Source of the DNA: Anaerosomatales bacterium
Lineage (GTDB): Bacteria > Actinomycetota > Coriobacteriia > Anaerosomatales > SLCP01
Direction: 5' to 3'
Assembly: GCA_029210645.1 (NCBI GenBank)
Contig: JARGFT010000006.1
Location: forward strand, 89,061 to 129,744
DNA: 40,684 bases
The position numbers and the translations under genes are program-made. This document shows, piece after piece, positions 25,045 through 33,810 of the stretch (within the stretch, counting starts at the first letter, position 1; each line of letters opens with the position of its first letter). The notes under the pieces were generated by a model. It did not search any database and had not been told where the DNA came from. It worked only from the letters and a program-made list of their open reading frames with translations.

Positions 25045-26049
25045 CTACGATGCCTCCGGTGCCACCGCCGTGGAGATGCGCTCGGGCATCCCGCCGCGGA
25101 CAGCCCGCGCCGCGACGCCGATACCGGCGCACACCGCCCTGGACGACGAACTCCCGTGTCCGATGATGCACACGCCTCTCACGCCGAGCAGCGGTGCCCC
25201 GCCGTAGGTGTCGGGATCCAACCGTGCCTTCATCCGTCTGACTGATGGGGCCAGCACCGCGGCCGCCATCCGTCGGATGGGCGACGAGGTCATGGCCTCT
25301 CTTACCTGAAGAAGGAGCGTTCTGGAGGTTCCTTCCAGCAGCTTGAGGACGACGTTGCCGGTAAAGCCGTCTGTCACGATGACATCGACGGCGCTGGAAA
25401 GAACCTCTCGACCCTCGACATTCCCCGCAAATCCCGGAACAGCGGAGAGCATGAGCGCGTGCGCCTCGATGGCGAGTGCGGAGCCCTTTGTCGCCTCCTC
25501 ACCGATGTTGAGCAGCCCGACGGCCGGCTCGGTGACCCCGAGCACTGCCTGTGCGTACGCGATGCCCATGTGAGCGAAGGCGACGAGGTGCTCGGGTTTG
25601 CAGTCCGCATTCGCGCCGACGTCGAGGAGCACCACAGGGGTGGTCGGCGTCGGGATGATGGTCGCGATTGCCGGACGTGCGACTCCCTTGAGGCGTCCCA
25701 TCACCAGGGTGGCGGCAGCCATGCACGCACCGGTCGAACCTGCAGAGAAGAAGGCCTCGGCTTCGCCGTCCCTGACGAGGCGGCAGCCGACGACGATCGA
25801 CGAGTCGCCCTTCGAGCGGACGGCGCTCGCCGGGTGGTCCTCCATGGCGATGACCTGTGTCGTCGGATGCGGCGTCGCCCTCGGCCGTGTTTCGGCGTAC
25901 GGGACGACGATATCGGCCGGGCCGGTGAGGATGACCTCCAGCGCCGGATCGGCCGCAAGTGCCCGTGTGACCCCCTCGAGAACCTCCGCCGGGGCGAAGT
26001 CGCCACCCATGGTATCCACGCACACGCGAACCGGGCGCGCCTCGGTCAT
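25045..26049 (-). CDS. plsX: Phosphate acyltransferase PlsX
   Basis: Converts acyl-ACP and phosphate to acyl-phosphate, the donor for PlsY in phosphatidic acid synthesis. Family motifs: VDTMGGDFAPAEVLEG at the N-terminus, SAGSTGACMAAATLVMGRL, LLDVGANADCKPEHLVAFA, NIGEEATKGS, and VIVTDGFTGNVVLKLLEG. The length of 334 residues is normal. AAGGAGGG lies before overlapping TTG (26052) and ATG (26049); the ATG is used. In many bacteria rpmF directly precedes plsX; here two other genes lie between them. Confidence 0.97.
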   Translation of the reverse strand: MTEARPVRVCVDTMGGDFAPAEVLEGVTRALAADPALEVILTGPADIVVPYAETRPRATPHPTTQVIAMEDHPASAVRSKGDSSIVVGCRLVRDGEAEAFFSAGSTGACMAAATLVMGRLKGVARPAIATIIPTPTTPVVLLDVGANADCKPEHLVAFAHMGIAYAQAVLGVTEPAVGLLNIGEEATKGSALAIEAHALMLSAVPGFAGNVEGREVLSSAVDVIVTDGFTGNVVLKLLEGTSRTLLLQVREAMTSSPIRRMAAAVLAPSVRRMKARLDPDTYGGAPLLGVRGVCIIGHGSSSSRAVCAGIGVAARAVRGGMPERISTAVAPEAS

Positions 26050-26071
26050 CAAGCCCTCCTTGCGAGACGGA

Positions 26072-27145
26072 TCATGGCAGATCGGTGCCGGTCAGAGACT
26101 TCAACATCAGGTGGACGTCGACCGATTCCTCCAACATCTCGCGTATTCTAGCAGCCTTCACCGGGTCGTGGAGGCGCACGCGGCCGAAGAGACGTTCGAG
26201 GCGTTCGACCGTCGCCAGGGTGTCGAGGCCGACCAGCACCATGGGAACGCCGAGCTCCTCCGCCCGGGACAGGACATGGCCGGAGGGCGGGAGGTCCCCG
26301 GTCAGAACGAGAGCGCGGGTGTCGGTCTCCAGCGCCGCGAGCTGGACGTCCGAGCGGTCCCCGCCGGTGATGACGACCTTTCGGGGGCGCCTGCGGAAGA
26401 AGCGCATGGCCTTGTCCTGCCCCATTGCCCCGACCATGAAGGACTCAGCAGCCATGCCGGTCCTCTCCTCGGCGCTCAGCACGGTTCCCTCCAGTGCCTC
26501 GACAATCTCGTCGATGGTGACCGAGGAGAGCGTGGCGTCGTGCGGGACGGCACCGAAGACAGTGATCCCGTGACCCTCGAGGAAGGGTGCCGCCTGCGCT
26601 TTCACGAATCCGCTGACCACCGGAGCAACGTCGTTGAAGATGACCCCCGCCAGGCGCTCTCCGAGGGTGTCAGCGGCGGCGAGCACGGCGTCGGGGAGCG
26701 CCGCCCGCTCTCCGGCGACCACCAGCAGAACCCTCGAATCGAGCAGTTCGGCCACCTGGGAAAGGGAGAGATCGACGGAGCGGCCCTGGAAAGCGTCTGA
26801 GGGACCCTCGATGACCACCAGATCGGCACCGGCCGAGACGACGTCGAATGCCTCACGGACGCGGGGACGAACGTCTGACCGGCGGCCCGCGACCACGTCT
26901 TCGAGGAACGTTGACGTTTCCACGACGGGGCAGACGAGATCGAGCGGTGCTTCAGAACTCGCATGTTCCGAGATGTAGACGGCGTCCAGGTCGGTATGCA
27001 CTCCCCCGACGGTGGCCGGCATCGTCCCGTAGGGTTTGAAATAGGCCGTGTTCAATCCCCGATCACGGGCGATCGCGAGCAGAGCGAGCACGATGCCGCT
27101 CTTTCCGATGTATGGCCGAGTCGAGGCCACGATGAAGGCATGCAT
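26072..27145 (-). CDS. BioD-like/DRTGG domain protein (phosphotransacetylase N-terminal type)
   Basis: A 357-residue protein resembling the N-terminal, non-catalytic half of long phosphate acetyltransferases (COG0857). An AAA_26/BioD-like P-loop domain is at about 1-205, with ASTRPYIGKSGI at residues 7-18, TAYFKPYGTMP and LVVIEGPSD. A DRTGG domain follows at about 210-315 (VVITGGDRSDVQLAAL, ALVLTGDLPPS). The PTA catalytic domain is absent, so it is probably a sensor or regulator rather than a transferase. ATG at 27145 overlaps the stop of the acyl-CoA synthetase as TGATG, after GGAGGAACG, implying a joint function in acyl-CoA or acetate metabolism. Confidence 0.8.
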   Translation of the reverse strand: MHAFIVASTRPYIGKSGIVLALLAIARDRGLNTAYFKPYGTMPATVGGVHTDLDAVYISEHASSEAPLDLVCPVVETSTFLEDVVAGRRSDVRPRVREAFDVVSAGADLVVIEGPSDAFQGRSVDLSLSQVAELLDSRVLLVVAGERAALPDAVLAAADTLGERLAGVIFNDVAPVVSGFVKAQAAPFLEGHGITVFGAVPHDATLSSVTIDEIVEALEGTVLSAEERTGMAAESFMVGAMGQDKAMRFFRRRPRKVVITGGDRSDVQLAALETDTRALVLTGDLPPSGHVLSRAEELGVPMVLVGLDTLATVERLERLFGRVRLHDPVKAARIREMLEESVDVHLMLKSLTGTDLP

Positions 27146-29247
27146 CACGTTCCTCCAATGCCGATGCGTACGTCCGCCGCCCACACACCCTGACCCTCAT
27201 CGCCGACGATGAGGGGGTTGATGTCGAGCTCCACGATCTTCGGGAAGTCGAGGACGAGCGAGGACACGCCCTCGATCGCCGCTGCGACCTCCGTGAGATC
27301 GGCTTTAGCCTCGCCGCGCGCGCCCCTCAGAAGACCGAACGAGCGGATCTCCGAGATCATGCGCTCCGCCTCGGCGAGGTCGACGGGGCAGAGCCGGAAG
27401 ACGACGTCCTTGAAGACCTCGACGTAGATCCCGCCGAGGCCGAACATGAGAAGCGGGCCGAACACAGGATCGCGGTCGACCCCGATGATCACCTCGCGAC
27501 CCGGAGGCACCATGCGCTGGATATGTACGCCCTCCAGTGCCGCATCGGGCGCGTAAGCGCGTGCCCTGTCGAGGACCTCATCGTAGGCCGCCTCCAACTC
27601 CGCGGCAGAATCGATCCCTACCCGCAACCCACCGACGTCGGACTTGTGCAGGATCTCCGGGCTCACGATCTTCAGCGCGACGGGATAGCCGATCCGCTCG
27701 GCGACCTCGAGCGCGGTCTTCCTGTCGGCGGCAAGGGCACCGTCAGGCACCCGTATCCCGTACGTAGAGACGATGTCAGCAGCGGACTGCTCGGTCAGGA
27801 AGGTCCGGCCCTCGCCAACCGCCCGCGCGACCGCGGTTCGGACCGCCACACGAGCGGCAACAGTATCCCGACGCACGGGTGGGTCGGCCGAGGCCACCGC
27901 GGCATACGCACCCATAGCTCCAAGGGTGTGAATCGCCCTCTCCGGGGTCGGGTAGGTCGGGATCGCCCCGGCCGCAAGGATACGCTGGGCTTCGTGGATC
28001 AGCGGTCCGCCCATGAAGCATGCCAGCGTGGTGACATCGGGGCGCTTCTTGGCTGCGGCGACCACTGTTCGCGCTACCGCTGCCGGATCCGTCATCGCTT
28101 GCGGCGTCAGGATCACGACCATCGCGTGCACGCTCGGATCGGGGTACAGCGCTTCGAGGGTCTCGTGGTACCTGTCAGCCCCGGCATCTCCTAAGACGTC
28201 AACCGGGTTGTAGAGTGCGGCGGCATCCGGCAGTGACGCTCGCAGGAGGTCAAGGGTCTCAGGGGCGAACGTCGCCAGTGCGATGCCCTCTTCGTCGGCC
28301 GCATCCGTCGCCATGACCGCAGGCCCGCCTGCGTTGGTGACGATGGCGATCCCCGAGCCCTTCACCACCGGCTGGAGCGAGAAGCCAGCCGAGAAATCGA
28401 AGAGATCCTGGACGCTCCGGGCGCGGATGACACCCGCGTGTCGGAACGCGGCATCGTAGGCGACGTCGGAGCCGGCGAGACTTCCCGTGTGAGAGGAGAC
28501 TGCACGCGCTCCGGAGTCTGAGGCGCCTGCCTTCAGTGCGATCACGGGCTTGCGCCGCACGGCAGACCGTGCCGCCTCGAGAAAGCGTGGCCCGTCGGCG
28601 ACGGATTCCAGGTAGAGCGCGATGACGGTGGCCTCCGGGTCGTTCTCAAGCGCGCCGAGAAGATCGGGCTCGGAGATGTCCGCGCGGTTGCCCACGGAGA
28701 TGAAGTGAGAGACCCCCAGACCGTCGTCGGCGGCCCGGTCCAGGATAGCCGTGCCCAGCGCGCCGGACTGGGAGACAAAGGCGATCCCGCCAGCGGGGGG
28801 CATCGACCCGGCGAACGAGGCGTTGAGACCGACGTGGGTCGAGACAAGGCCGAGGCAGTTCGGTCCGAGCAACCGGACCCCACCTTGGCGTGCCCGCTCT
28901 ACGACATCGCGTTGAAGCGCAGCGCCCTGTGGACCGCTCTCCGTGAAGCCGGCGGTGATGACGATCGCCGCACCTACCCCGGCCTGCCCGCATTCGGCGA
29001 TGACGCCGGGGACCAACTGAGCGGGAACCGCGACGACGGCCAGGTCCACCGGGGGCGGCGCATCGCGCACGGAGTCGTAGCACGCAAGGCCGAGAACCTT
29101 GTCGGCACGCGGATTCACCGGGTAGATGCGTCCGGAGAACCGCCCGCTGAGGAGGTTTGCCAGGACGACGTGACCGACTTTGCCCGGTTCCCGGGCAGCA
29201 CCGATGACCGCTACCGCGCGGGGTCGCAACAGATGCGCAAGTGCCAC
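27145..29247 (-). CDS. ADP-forming acyl/acetyl-CoA synthetase, fused alpha-beta
   Basis: Interconverts acyl-CoA, ADP and phosphate with the free acid, CoA and ATP. The 700-residue protein joins both subunits. The alpha part has the CoA-binding fold (AVAVIGAAREPGKVGHVVL, YPVNPRADKVLG), the LLGPNCLGL segment and the phosphohistidine site SSHTGSLAGSD (H253). The beta part is an ATP-grasp domain from about 480, with YPVALKIVSPEILHKSDVGG (H534). Direction and substrate are not visible: acetate production with ATP gain, or activation of short or branched acids. The start is GTG at 29247. It lies between rpmF and plsX, an unusual place, and is coupled to the DRTGG gene. Confidence 0.9.
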   Translation of the reverse strand: MALAHLLRPRAVAVIGAAREPGKVGHVVLANLLSGRFSGRIYPVNPRADKVLGLACYDSVRDAPPPVDLAVVAVPAQLVPGVIAECGQAGVGAAIVITAGFTESGPQGAALQRDVVERARQGGVRLLGPNCLGLVSTHVGLNASFAGSMPPAGGIAFVSQSGALGTAILDRAADDGLGVSHFISVGNRADISEPDLLGALENDPEATVIALYLESVADGPRFLEAARSAVRRKPVIALKAGASDSGARAVSSHTGSLAGSDVAYDAAFRHAGVIRARSVQDLFDFSAGFSLQPVVKGSGIAIVTNAGGPAVMATDAADEEGIALATFAPETLDLLRASLPDAAALYNPVDVLGDAGADRYHETLEALYPDPSVHAMVVILTPQAMTDPAAVARTVVAAAKKRPDVTTLACFMGGPLIHEAQRILAAGAIPTYPTPERAIHTLGAMGAYAAVASADPPVRRDTVAARVAVRTAVARAVGEGRTFLTEQSAADIVSTYGIRVPDGALAADRKTALEVAERIGYPVALKIVSPEILHKSDVGGLRVGIDSAAELEAAYDEVLDRARAYAPDAALEGVHIQRMVPPGREVIIGVDRDPVFGPLLMFGLGGIYVEVFKDVVFRLCPVDLAEAERMISEIRSFGLLRGARGEAKADLTEVAAAIEGVSSLVLDFPKIVELDINPLIVGDEGQGVWAADVRIGIGGT

Positions 29248-29300
29248 GAACGGTCCCGCTTCCCCCGAGCGGTCCTCACCCGGAAAAGGTACCGGGGCGG

Positions 29301-29477
29301 CTACTCGGTATCGATGACTTCCTTACCCTTGTAGTACCCACACTCCGGGCAAACGCGATGGGGAAGCTTGGGCTGATGGCACTGGGGGCATGTCGAGCTG
29401 GGAGGAGCATCGAGCGAGTGAGTCGCCCTGCGGGCGTCACGAACGGCGCGGGATGTCTTCCTCTTGGGTACGGGCAT
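29301..29477 (-). CDS. rpmF: 50S ribosomal protein L32, zinc-binding form
   Basis: A small ribosomal protein of 58 residues beginning [20 protein letters not shown]. Two CxxC pairs, CPQCHQPK and [10 protein letters not shown], show that it is the zinc-ribbon form. ATG at 29477 has AAGGAGACACG upstream; the nine residues in front of it in the open frame are not family-like. It is the usual partner of DUF177 upstream and plsX downstream. Confidence 0.97.
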   Translation of the reverse strand: MPVPKRKTSRAVRDARRATHSLDAPPSSTCPQCHQPKLPHRVCPECGYYKGKEVIDTE

Positions 29478-29552
29478 CGTGTCTCCTTGTCCATGCACGC
29501 ACACTGCGTGGTGAGGTCGTCACTTCGGCGGCCTGGGGCCGCACGGCCGTTC

Positions 29553-29558
29553 ACTATA
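29553..29558 (-). promoter_or_regulatory. Candidate promoter for rpmF and the lipid genes
   Basis: The minus strand has TGG-TATAGT (extended -10, five of six matches) in the 118-base gap between DUF177 and rpmF. TTGCCC lies 15 bases upstream, a short spacer. The leader of about 70 bases contains a GGCC-GTGC-GGCC stem. This would be the nearest start point for rpmF, the synthetase pair and plsX-fab. Confidence 0.5.
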
Positions 29559-29595
29559 CCACAGGCCGCAACGGGGCAATACACCTCGTCAAGGT

Positions 29596-30135
29596 CTACT
29601 CATCTTCTGGCGGGAGCAGGTCTTTGAGCGATGAGAAGGGGTTCTCGGGTCGGTTCTCCGCCACCGGTTCGCAGGTGCAAGAGTCCCGGTTGAGGTCACA
29701 CCCGCACATCGGACAGATGCCCCGGCACTCCTCATCGTGGACAGGGGCGAACGGCACCTCGACGCGCAGTGCGCTCTCCGCAGCCGGAAGCAGGTCGAGG
29801 ATCTCCCCGTCGAGCGGGTACCACTCCTGATCGTCGCCGCGCTGCTCGGTGTCGTCGATCTGCGAGACGACCGCATCGATAACGCCGTTCAGGACCAGAG
29901 CGAAGGGCTCCAGGCAGCGGGAGCACTCGAGCCGTGCCGCCGCCTCGACGGTGCCCGTAAGAACAAGGACCTCACCGGCGTGTGCGAGGGTCACGCGGAT
30001 ACGGGGCGGCACCTCGAAGACGGCGAGCGTGTCGCCGACGGCGATCGATTCGAGCGGGACATCACTGTCCAGCTCCAGCGTGGCTCCGGCCTCACCGAGT
30101 ATGGGCGAGACGTCGACAGTCAACCGGTCTCCCAT
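29596..30135 (-). CDS. DUF177 (YceD) family protein with cysteine ribbon
   Basis: A 179-residue member of the YceD/DUF177 family, conserved next to rpmF and linked in other organisms to 23S rRNA or ribosome accumulation. Family features: ARLECSRCLEPFALVLNG with a CxxC, a Glu/Asp-rich middle part, and ICPMCGCDLNRDSCTC with further cysteines that probably bind zinc. It starts at ATG 30135, two bases after the preceding stop, with no strong ribosome site of its own, so translation is probably coupled. The exact role is unknown. Confidence 0.9.
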   Translation of the reverse strand: MGDRLTVDVSPILGEAGATLELDSDVPLESIAVGDTLAVFEVPPRIRVTLAHAGEVLVLTGTVEAAARLECSRCLEPFALVLNGVIDAVVSQIDDTEQRGDDQEWYPLDGEILDLLPAAESALRVEVPFAPVHDEECRGICPMCGCDLNRDSCTCEPVAENRPENPFSSLKDLLPPEDE

Positions 30136-30137
30136 GG

Positions 30138-30608
30138 CTACTGTCGCTGACCGCCGGGACTGCTGACCTTGCCCTGAAGACGATCGCGGCCACGCTGTAC
30201 CGCGGTGAGGAGCTTGCCGAGGTTCACCTCGAGGTTCGCGAGCATCTCGTCGGCGTAGTCCTCGGCTCCGAGTCTGATCTCACGTTCCTTCGTGCGCGCA
30301 TCGTCCATGATGGCAGCGGCTTGCTGCTCGGCAAGCTTGACGATCTCCTGCTCGCTGGCGATCGACTGGGCACGGTCGCGGGATTCCTCGAGGATCCGGT
30401 TGGCCTCCTTCTCCGCCTCCTCGAGCATCTCCTGACGCTCCTTGACGATCCAGCGAGCCTGCTTGAGCTCATCGGGGAACTGGGCGCGTATCTCGTCGAT
30501 GATCTCGTAGACCTTTTCCGGATCGACCATCTTCGAGCCGGTCAACGGCACGGAACGTCCGTTGTCCACCAGCTCTTCGATCCTGTCGATCAAGGCCATA
30601 ATATCCAT
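30138..30608 (-). CDS. SepIVA/DivIVA-like coiled-coil protein
   Basis: A 156-residue, mostly helical protein. A short N-terminal part (ALIDRIEELVDNGRSVPLTG) contains a DivIVA-domain-like segment and a VDPEKVYEIIDEIR helix. A long coiled coil follows at about 45-140, with EMLEEAEKEANRILEESRDR and EIVKLAEQQAAAIMDDA. In mycobacteria a comparable gene next to DUF177 and rnc encodes SepIVA, which acts in septum formation and polar growth. The same neighbours here support that relation. Function is inferred from position and shape, not from catalytic motifs. ATG at 30608 has GGGAGG seven bases upstream. Confidence 0.7.
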   Translation of the reverse strand: MDIMALIDRIEELVDNGRSVPLTGSKMVDPEKVYEIIDEIRAQFPDELKQARWIVKERQEMLEEAEKEANRILEESRDRAQSIASEQEIVKLAEQQAAAIMDDARTKEREIRLGAEDYADEMLANLEVNLGKLLTAVQRGRDRLQGKVSSPGGQRQ

Positions 30609-30619
30609 TGATTTCCTCC

Positions 30620-31111
30620 CTAACGGGACCCTGTCAACCGCTCGACCAGCGCATCATGGACTTCGTCAGGAACAAGTCCCCTGGTCGGTCCGGCATGCCG
30701 GGCTATCTCTTTCACTGCCGATGAACTCAGGTACATGTACTCGGGTATGGCCATGATGAACATCGTCTCGATATCCGTCGAGAGCCGGTAGTTCAGCTGT
30801 GCCATCTGGAATTCCCGTTCGAAGTCGGTCACCGCTCTCAGGCCTTTGATGATGACCGACGCACCGACCTGAGAGGCGAACTCCACCAAGAGAGTATCAA
30901 ATGCACGTACGCTTACGTTAGGAAGGTGTGCTGTGGCGGACTCTATGAAGGCGCATCGTTCCTCGACACTGAAGAGCGGCCCGCCCCCCTTGTCGGGGCT
31001 GAGAGCGACTGCGACGACGAGATCATCGAAGAGCGCGGCTGCGCGCTCGATGATGTCGAGGTGACCGGAGGTGACGGGGTCGAACGTGCCGGGACACATT
31101 CCGCGTTTCAA
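30620..31111 (-). CDS. coaD: Phosphopantetheine adenylyltransferase CoaD
   Basis: Fourth step of coenzyme A synthesis: adenylates 4'-phosphopantetheine. The 163-residue nucleotidyltransferase has CPGTFDPVTSGHLDIIERA, the T/HxGH site, then IIKGLRAVTDFEREFQMAQLN and the C-terminal SSSAVKEIA. The TTG at 31111 is chosen because it overlaps the rsmD stop as TTGA and gives the usual few residues before CPGTFDP; an ATG at 31099 would cut the first strand. The rsmD-coaD pair is widespread. Confidence 0.95.
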   Translation of the reverse strand: MKRGMCPGTFDPVTSGHLDIIERAAALFDDLVVAVALSPDKGGGPLFSVEERCAFIESATAHLPNVSVRAFDTLLVEFASQVGASVIIKGLRAVTDFEREFQMAQLNYRLSTDIETMFIMAIPEYMYLSSSAVKEIARHAGPTRGLVPDEVHDALVERLTGSR

Positions 31112-31689
31112 CAGGACTTCCCCCTTCCGGCTCTCCCCAGAGTGACCGCTGTGTCGCCGTAGCGTCGCGACCCGAGGTCGTCGAAGCCCTCGGGCCACAG
31201 TGCGTGTGCCGAAGAGCTGTGCTCCCAGACCACGAGGGCGTCCAGCAGAAGAGTCTCGAGCGACACAAGTCGATCGATAGCTTTCCTGACCTCGGACTCG
31301 TCGATTCTATAAGGAGGGTCGAGAAAGAGCAACGAGAACGGAGCGCCGGAAAGGCCAGCGTGCGACACGAGTCGGAAGGAGTCACCCGACAGCACGGTGG
31401 AGCGCCCGGTGAGGTGGAGCGACTCCAGGTTGGACCGAAGCACCCGAAGCGCACTGCGATCGCGCTCGACGAACGTCACGTGTCCAGCTCCTCTGGAGAG
31501 CGCTTCGATACCGAGCGCACCGCTTCCGGCGAAGAGGTCCAGAGCGCTCCACTCCCCGTCGAAAGGGCCCGCCGTGGCTTCGATGCGCGAGAAGAGCGCC
31601 TCCCGAACCCGGTCAGAGGTCGGCCGCGTGACCGTTCCTGAAGGTGCGTGGATGCGTCGCCCGCGGTATGTGCCTGCGACGATCCTCAT
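31108..31689 (-). CDS. rsmD: 16S rRNA (guanine966-N2)-methyltransferase RsmD
   Basis: Methylates G966 of 16S rRNA in the assembled small subunit. The 193-residue Rossmann methyltransferase starts MRIVAGTYRGRRIHAP, then RPTSDRVREALFSRI, the SAM motif LDLFAGSGALGIEALSRGA, and the catalytic FLDPPYR. ATG at 31689 overlaps the recG stop (ATGA) and its own stop overlaps coaD, so recG-rsmD-coaD is tightly coupled. Confidence 0.96.
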   Translation of the reverse strand: MRIVAGTYRGRRIHAPSGTVTRPTSDRVREALFSRIEATAGPFDGEWSALDLFAGSGALGIEALSRGAGHVTFVERDRSALRVLRSNLESLHLTGRSTVLSGDSFRLVSHAGLSGAPFSLLFLDPPYRIDESEVRKAIDRLVSLETLLLDALVVWEHSSSAHALWPEGFDDLGSRRYGDTAVTLGRAGRGKSC

Positions 31690-33794
31690 CCGCTACTCAC
31701 CCACGTCCAACCCTCGGCGAAACGACGCTTGGCCTCCGCGCCGAGCGCGGCGTGTTCCGGCGCACTGAGATGCGGGTCTGCGGCGATGATCTCCCGTGCG
31801 TCGGCCCGGGCGCTGTCGAGCAGGTCGACATCGTCGACGAGCGATGCCACCGAGAGTTCGGGAAGTCCGTGTTGTGCCTCACCCATCAGCTGCCCGGCGC
31901 CGCGCAGACGCAGGTCCTCCTCGGCGAGAACGAACCCGTCCGTCGTCGAGACGACCGCCTTCATCCTTGAGCGGCTCTCCGCTGTCTTCGGGTCGGCGAA
32001 GAGCAGTACCGAACCGGGATAGCGTCCGCGGCCGACCCTGCCCCGCAGCTGATGGAGTTGGGCCAGACCGAAGCGCTCCGCGTCCTCGATCAGCATCACC
32101 GTCGCGTTGGGAACGTCCACCCCCACCTCGATGACGGTCGTCGCGACCAGGACATCCAGCTCGGCGGCGCGGAAGCGCTGCATCGTGTCGAGCCGTTCTG
32201 CCGAGGTCATTCTGCCGGTGAGCACCCCGACCCTCAAGTCCCGGAAGACCTCGCGCGCTAGCCGCTTGGCCTCGGCGTTCGCCGAGCGGGCCTGAAGGAC
32301 GTCCGACTCGTCGACAAGGGCGCACACGACGTACGCCTGTCGTCCCTGCCTGACTGCCGATCTGACCTCCTCGTATGCTTCCTCGCGGTGCGCTTTGGTC
32401 ACGAGACGTGTCGTGACGCGCGGCTCCCCGTCGCCGTGAGGGCGTTGCCTCAGGTAGGAGGTATCGAGGTCTCCGAAGCGCGTCAGAGCCAGGCTTCGGG
32501 GGATCGGCGTAGCTGTCATTACCAGCATGTCGGCAGCGGCACCCTTCTGGCGCAGGGCGAGGCGCTGCACGACGCCGAAGCGGTGCTGTTCGTCGACGAT
32601 CGCAAGGCTGAGGCGTCGGAAGTGCACCGCCGTCTCGATGAGTGCGTGCGTTCCGAAGAGCACGCGGATATCCCCGGATTCCAGGCCGGCAAGGATCTCC
32701 GTGCGTGCCTTGGCACCCGTCGACCCTGTGAGCAGCGCCCATGACACGCCAGCCTCATCGAGAAGGGGCCCGACCCTTTCGGCGTACTGAACCGCCAGAA
32801 CTTCGGTGGGGGCCATCATGGCTGCCTGGGTACCCGTGTCGTCGACAGCGGCAAGTGCGTGTGCGGCAACGGCGGTCTTCCCGGTCCCCACATCACCCAG
32901 AAGCATGCGGTTTGCCGGGCGTGATGAGGCCATATCATCGAGGATCTCTGCAACAGCCGCGGTCTGATCCGCCGTCAGAGCGAAGGGCATCGCCGAACGG
33001 AGTTGCTGCAGCGACGGTCCGTCAGTAACGTGCGCGATGCCAGAGCGCTCTACAGTGATCGTGTGACGGCGTGCCGCGAGGCCGAGCTGGAGGCAGAGGA
33101 GCTCATCGTAGGCGAGTCGCTGACGTGCGGCGGAAGCTTCCGCGAAATCCCGTGGAAAGTGCATCGCCCGCACCGCAAGCCGTTCTGAGAGAAGCCCGTG
33201 CCGTATGCGTAGTCGCACGGGCAGGAAATCGGGTACGTCTGCGACGTCATCGACTGCAGCCGCTATCAGGCGCCGCAGCCAGTTCGTGGTCAGGCCCTCC
33301 GTTGCGCGATGGATCGGCAGCACCCTGCCCAGATGCGAAGGGGCCTCGGCGCTCCCCAATCGCTCGACGAAGGGGTTCTTCATCTGAAGGAAGCCGAACT
33401 CCTGCTCGACGCGCCCTGCGAACGCCACGTGCTCCCCCTCCTGGAAGCGCTCTGCCATGTAGGGCTGGTTGAACCACACGCCCAGGAGTATGCCGGTAGA
33501 GTCGGTGATGGCTACCTCGACGATGGTCAGACGCGGGCGTGGGCGTTTGACGGTTACCTTGTGAACCCGCCCGGTGACGGTGATCTCGTTGCCGGGCAGT
33601 GCCTTGACGAGCGGCCTGACGTCACTGAGGTCGAGGTAGCGGAAGGGGAAGTGCCTGACGAGATCGCCGATCGTGTGCACGCCGAGGCGCTCGAGCGCGT
33701 CAGCACGGGCGCGGTCGACAAATCGTGCCTCCCCTACCGGGCGTTGCCATCGCGTCAGCCGCCCGATGCGCTCAGGCACGGACCCGAAGGACAC
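31686..33794 (-). CDS. recG: ATP-dependent DNA helicase RecG
   Basis: Remodels stalled replication forks and branched DNA. The 702-residue protein has the N-terminal wedge/OB domain (about 60-150: NEITVTGRVHKVTV, FAGRVEQEFGFLQMKNP). Helicase lobes follow with Walker A GDVGTGKTAVA (300-310), DEQH box VDEQHRFGVVQR (from 400), TATPIPRSLALT and the motif VI-like LHQLRGRVGRG. The GTG at 33794 is the most upstream plausible start; another GTG five codons in is possible. It lies between fakB and rsmD, as in many Gram-positives. Confidence 0.96.
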   Translation of the reverse strand: MSFGSVPERIGRLTRWQRPVGEARFVDRARADALERLGVHTIGDLVRHFPFRYLDLSDVRPLVKALPGNEITVTGRVHKVTVKRPRPRLTIVEVAITDSTGILLGVWFNQPYMAERFQEGEHVAFAGRVEQEFGFLQMKNPFVERLGSAEAPSHLGRVLPIHRATEGLTTNWLRRLIAAAVDDVADVPDFLPVRLRIRHGLLSERLAVRAMHFPRDFAEASAARQRLAYDELLCLQLGLAARRHTITVERSGIAHVTDGPSLQQLRSAMPFALTADQTAAVAEILDDMASSRPANRMLLGDVGTGKTAVAAHALAAVDDTGTQAAMMAPTEVLAVQYAERVGPLLDEAGVSWALLTGSTGAKARTEILAGLESGDIRVLFGTHALIETAVHFRRLSLAIVDEQHRFGVVQRLALRQKGAAADMLVMTATPIPRSLALTRFGDLDTSYLRQRPHGDGEPRVTTRLVTKAHREEAYEEVRSAVRQGRQAYVVCALVDESDVLQARSANAEAKRLAREVFRDLRVGVLTGRMTSAERLDTMQRFRAAELDVLVATTVIEVGVDVPNATVMLIEDAERFGLAQLHQLRGRVGRGRYPGSVLLFADPKTAESRSRMKAVVSTTDGFVLAEEDLRLRGAGQLMGEAQHGLPELSVASLVDDVDLLDSARADAREIIAADPHLSAPEHAALGAEAKRRFAEGWTWVSSG

Positions 33795-33810
33795 GTACGA
33801 TCACCGCCGA

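Noticed and set aside
25598-26800. A 400-codon plus-strand open frame spanning plsX and the DRTGG gene.
   Set aside because: It bridges two real genes on the other strand and has no family resemblance.
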